From DAHUZL01 sp035533215 (GTDB lineage: Bacteria; Chloroflexota; Dormibacteria; Aeolococcales; Bog-877), in the NCBI GenBank assembly GCA_035533215.1, contig DATLUG010000024.1:1-6869 (forward strand): 6,869 nt of DNA, read 5' to 3'. The position numbers and the translations under genes are program-made. The notes beneath the pieces are model-generated. The model had not been told where the DNA came from, searched no databases, and saw only the letters and a list, made by a program, of their open reading frames with translations. Shown here piece after piece: positions 5,815 to 6,869 of this stretch (positions within the stretch are counted from its first letter, which is position 1; the number at the start of each line of letters is the position of its first letter).

Positions 5815-6492
5815 CGGGTCATCCCCGCGCCGCAGGCCACCGTGGGCTGGCTGCTGGCTGCCCTCGCGCCCCCTGGGCTCGCGGGACATCACCCGAGCCG
5901 GTGGTGCGGTCGGATGGACCGGCGCGCCGGTGTGCGCGGTCGCCGCCGGGGACCGGGCTGAAGTCCCGCAACTGCCAGCGATCGCCAGCGGCATGCGCCG
6001 GGGCGAACAGCTCGCGCTCAGGTGTCGGGGTGTCGATCGGGTCGCTGGGATGCTGCGCGTCACCGGGACGCCGCCTCGCAGCGAGGGGAGGATGACGATC
6101 CTTGAAGACTCCGCGCTCGCGGTGGAGGGTCGCACTCGCGGATCAGACGATCGAGGCGCTCCGTCCCCGCCGTGCCGGCCGGACTGAGAACCCCCGCGGA
6201 GAGGTGCAGCATGGACAGCCCTGACGTCGCTGTCGCCAACGGGCACGGGGGTCCGCTGGAGGCGCCCCACCTGGTCAACGCCGGGTCTCGCTCCCTCCTG
6301 GCCCGTGCGGGGCTCCAGCCGTCCGGTTCGTCGATCTGCGGCCCACGGCAGCAGCCCTCCTGCTGAGCCGCGGGGTGCACTCGAAGGGTGGCTCCGAGAT
6401 GCTGGGCCACGCCTTGACCGGGGGTGACCCTTGCATCTCGCTCCACGGCAGTCCAGACGTGCGAGAACCCGTCCGTGGAGGTTGCCGTCATG
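5800..6492 (+). pseudogene. Degraded tyrosine recombinase (phage-type integrase), multiple frameshifts
   Basis: Successive plus-strand segments in different frames spell an integrase in the correct order. LHRCLR and QATVGWLL (frame 1, from 5800) fit the end of the core-binding domain. AVAAGDRAEVPQLPAIASGMRRGEQLALR is in frame 2 from about 5927; its GMRRGE (5990-6007) holds the box I catalytic Arg. LKTPRSR and VALADQTIEALR follow in frame 3 from 6102. VANGHGGPLEAPHLV and LLARAGL are in frame 1 from 6211. FVDLRPTAAALLLSRGVH and SEMLGHA (frame 3, 6327-6413) are box II, where the HxLRH motif has become VDLRP, losing both histidines. VTLASR through VEVAVM (frame 1, 6424-6492) fits the end, but the nucleophilic Tyr region is unrecognisable. 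At least five frame changes plus lost catalytic residues make it dead. The N-terminal arm-binding domain was not found. It ends about 90 bases before tRNA-Ser, suggesting an old integrated element. Confidence 0.85.
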
Positions 6493-6503
6493 ATTGGTGT
6501 CAG

Positions 6504-6523
6504 CTCTATGTATCCTCATAGAG
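6504..6523. promoter_or_regulatory. Perfect 7-6-7 palindrome resembling the XRE operator
   Basis: CTCTATG (6504-6510) and CATAGAG (6517-6523) are perfect inverted repeats around TATCCT. Arm length, spacer length and the position of CTAT/ATAG match the dyad at 5509-5528. It lies 58 bases upstream of tRNA-Ser and just after the integrase relic. It could be a second site for the XRE protein or the operator of a lost gene. An open gene directly downstream is not seen. Confidence 0.5.
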
Positions 6524-6566
6524 TCTGCGTCGCCACCGGATGGCTCCACGAACTCGATTCGGACGC

Positions 6567-6572
6567 TAGAAT
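6567..6572 (+). promoter_or_regulatory. Possible -10 box of the tRNA-Ser promoter
   Basis: TAGAAT is a good -10 match and ends 9 bases before the mature tRNA 5' end, which would give almost no 5' leader. That is close but possible. A clear -35 hexamer at 16-18 bases upstream is not seen. Confidence 0.4.
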
Positions 6573-6580
6573 CCCCCTTC

Positions 6581-6667
6581 GGAGGGATGACCGAGTGGTT
6601 GATGGTGGCGGTCTTGAAAACCGCTGGGGTCGCAAGGCCCTCCGGGGTTCGAATCCCCGTCCCTCCG
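6581..6667 (+). tRNA. tRNA-Ser, anticodon UGA
   Basis: The 87-nt sequence folds as a class II tRNA. The acceptor stem is GGAGGGA (6581-6587) with TCCCTCC (6660-6666) and discriminator G6667. The D stem is ACC/GGT (6590-6592 with 6604-6606). The anticodon stem is GCGGT/ACCGC (6608-6612 with 6620-6624) around loop CTTGAAA, placing anticodon TGA at 6615-6617. The long variable arm has stem GGGTC/GGCCC with a GCAA loop (6627-6640), diagnostic of tRNA-Ser. The T arm is CGGGG/CCCCG around TTCGAAT (6643-6659). It reads UCA codons, possibly other UCN. The 3' CCA is not encoded and must be added enzymatically. tRNA-Ser genes are frequent integration targets, and a dead integrase lies immediately upstream. 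Confidence 0.97.
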
Positions 6668-6869
6668 GGATCCCAGGCTCAGAACCGGCGACATCTGCGG
6701 TCATCGCCGGACGGGCTGTCGATCCACTACGACGGAGATCGCCTGTCCGTGGATGATCGGCCGCGGTGCTCGCTCCGTGCTCGCGGGTCGCGGCGCTCGA
6801 CCTCACTCCCGGACTGCGCCCCGCCGCGTGCTGCCACCAGTCGGCGATCGCCGCCAGTGCGCTCTCGAT

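Noticed and set aside
5506..6549. 347-codon minus-strand open frame across the integrase relic and XRE upstream region.
   Set aside because: No family features, antisense to the recognisable integrase motifs, and rich in Arg, Ser and Pro as expected for a shadow frame.
6569..6576. GAATCCCC repeated from the tRNA T arm (6651-6658), as a possible attachment-site scar.
   Set aside because: Only 8 bases match and the flanks differ; too short to claim an att duplication.
6516..6806. Minus-strand open frame antisense to tRNA-Ser.
   Set aside because: It runs through a well-folded tRNA gene and shows no protein-like motif.
6668..6869. Possible partial gene at the right edge.
   Set aside because: All six frames were considered; none gives a recognisable protein start or domain in the 200 bases available.

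Overview
The window is GC-rich DNA that looks actinobacterial (Actinomycetota). The clues are strong G/C at third codon positions, a partial gene matching the C-terminal part of the mycothiol-dependent maleylpyruvate isomerase family, and an acyl-CoA dehydrogenase/TetR pair of a type common in that phylum. The taxonomic call is an inference; no rRNA or marker gene is present.

Layout: (1) positions 2-328, the end of a maleylpyruvate-isomerase-like protein; (2) 329-945, a gene-free gap ending in a probable msrA promoter; (3) 946-1428, msrA, whose 3' end overlaps the convergent tetR by 20 bases; (4) 1409-3300 on the minus strand, an acyl-CoA dehydrogenase followed by a translationally coupled TetR regulator, with a 16-bp palindrome and a possible -10 box upstream; (5) 3556-3990 minus, a frameshifted relic of an SRPBCC/AHSA1 protein; (6) 4200-5509 minus, a two-gene module of an XRE-type helix-turn-helix protein and a DUF6036/AbiEii-like nucleotidyltransferase that overlap by 4 bases and have a perfect 20-bp palindrome over the promoter and start codon; (7) about 5530-6500, a degraded segment holding several inverted repeats and a tyrosine integrase relic spread over several frames; (8) 6581-6667, tRNA-Ser(UGA).

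The left half (msrA, acyl-CoA dehydrogenase, tetR) is ordinary chromosomal metabolism and repair. The right half (SRPBCC relic, toxin-antitoxin-like pair, dead integrase, tRNA-Ser) reads as the remnant of an accessory island. The XRE/nucleotidyltransferase pair is the only clearly intact protein-coding unit there. The most interesting regulatory observation is that the palindrome at its promoter has the same 7-6-7 layout and CTAT...ATAG core as a second palindrome 58 bases upstream of the tRNA gene, about 1 kb away.
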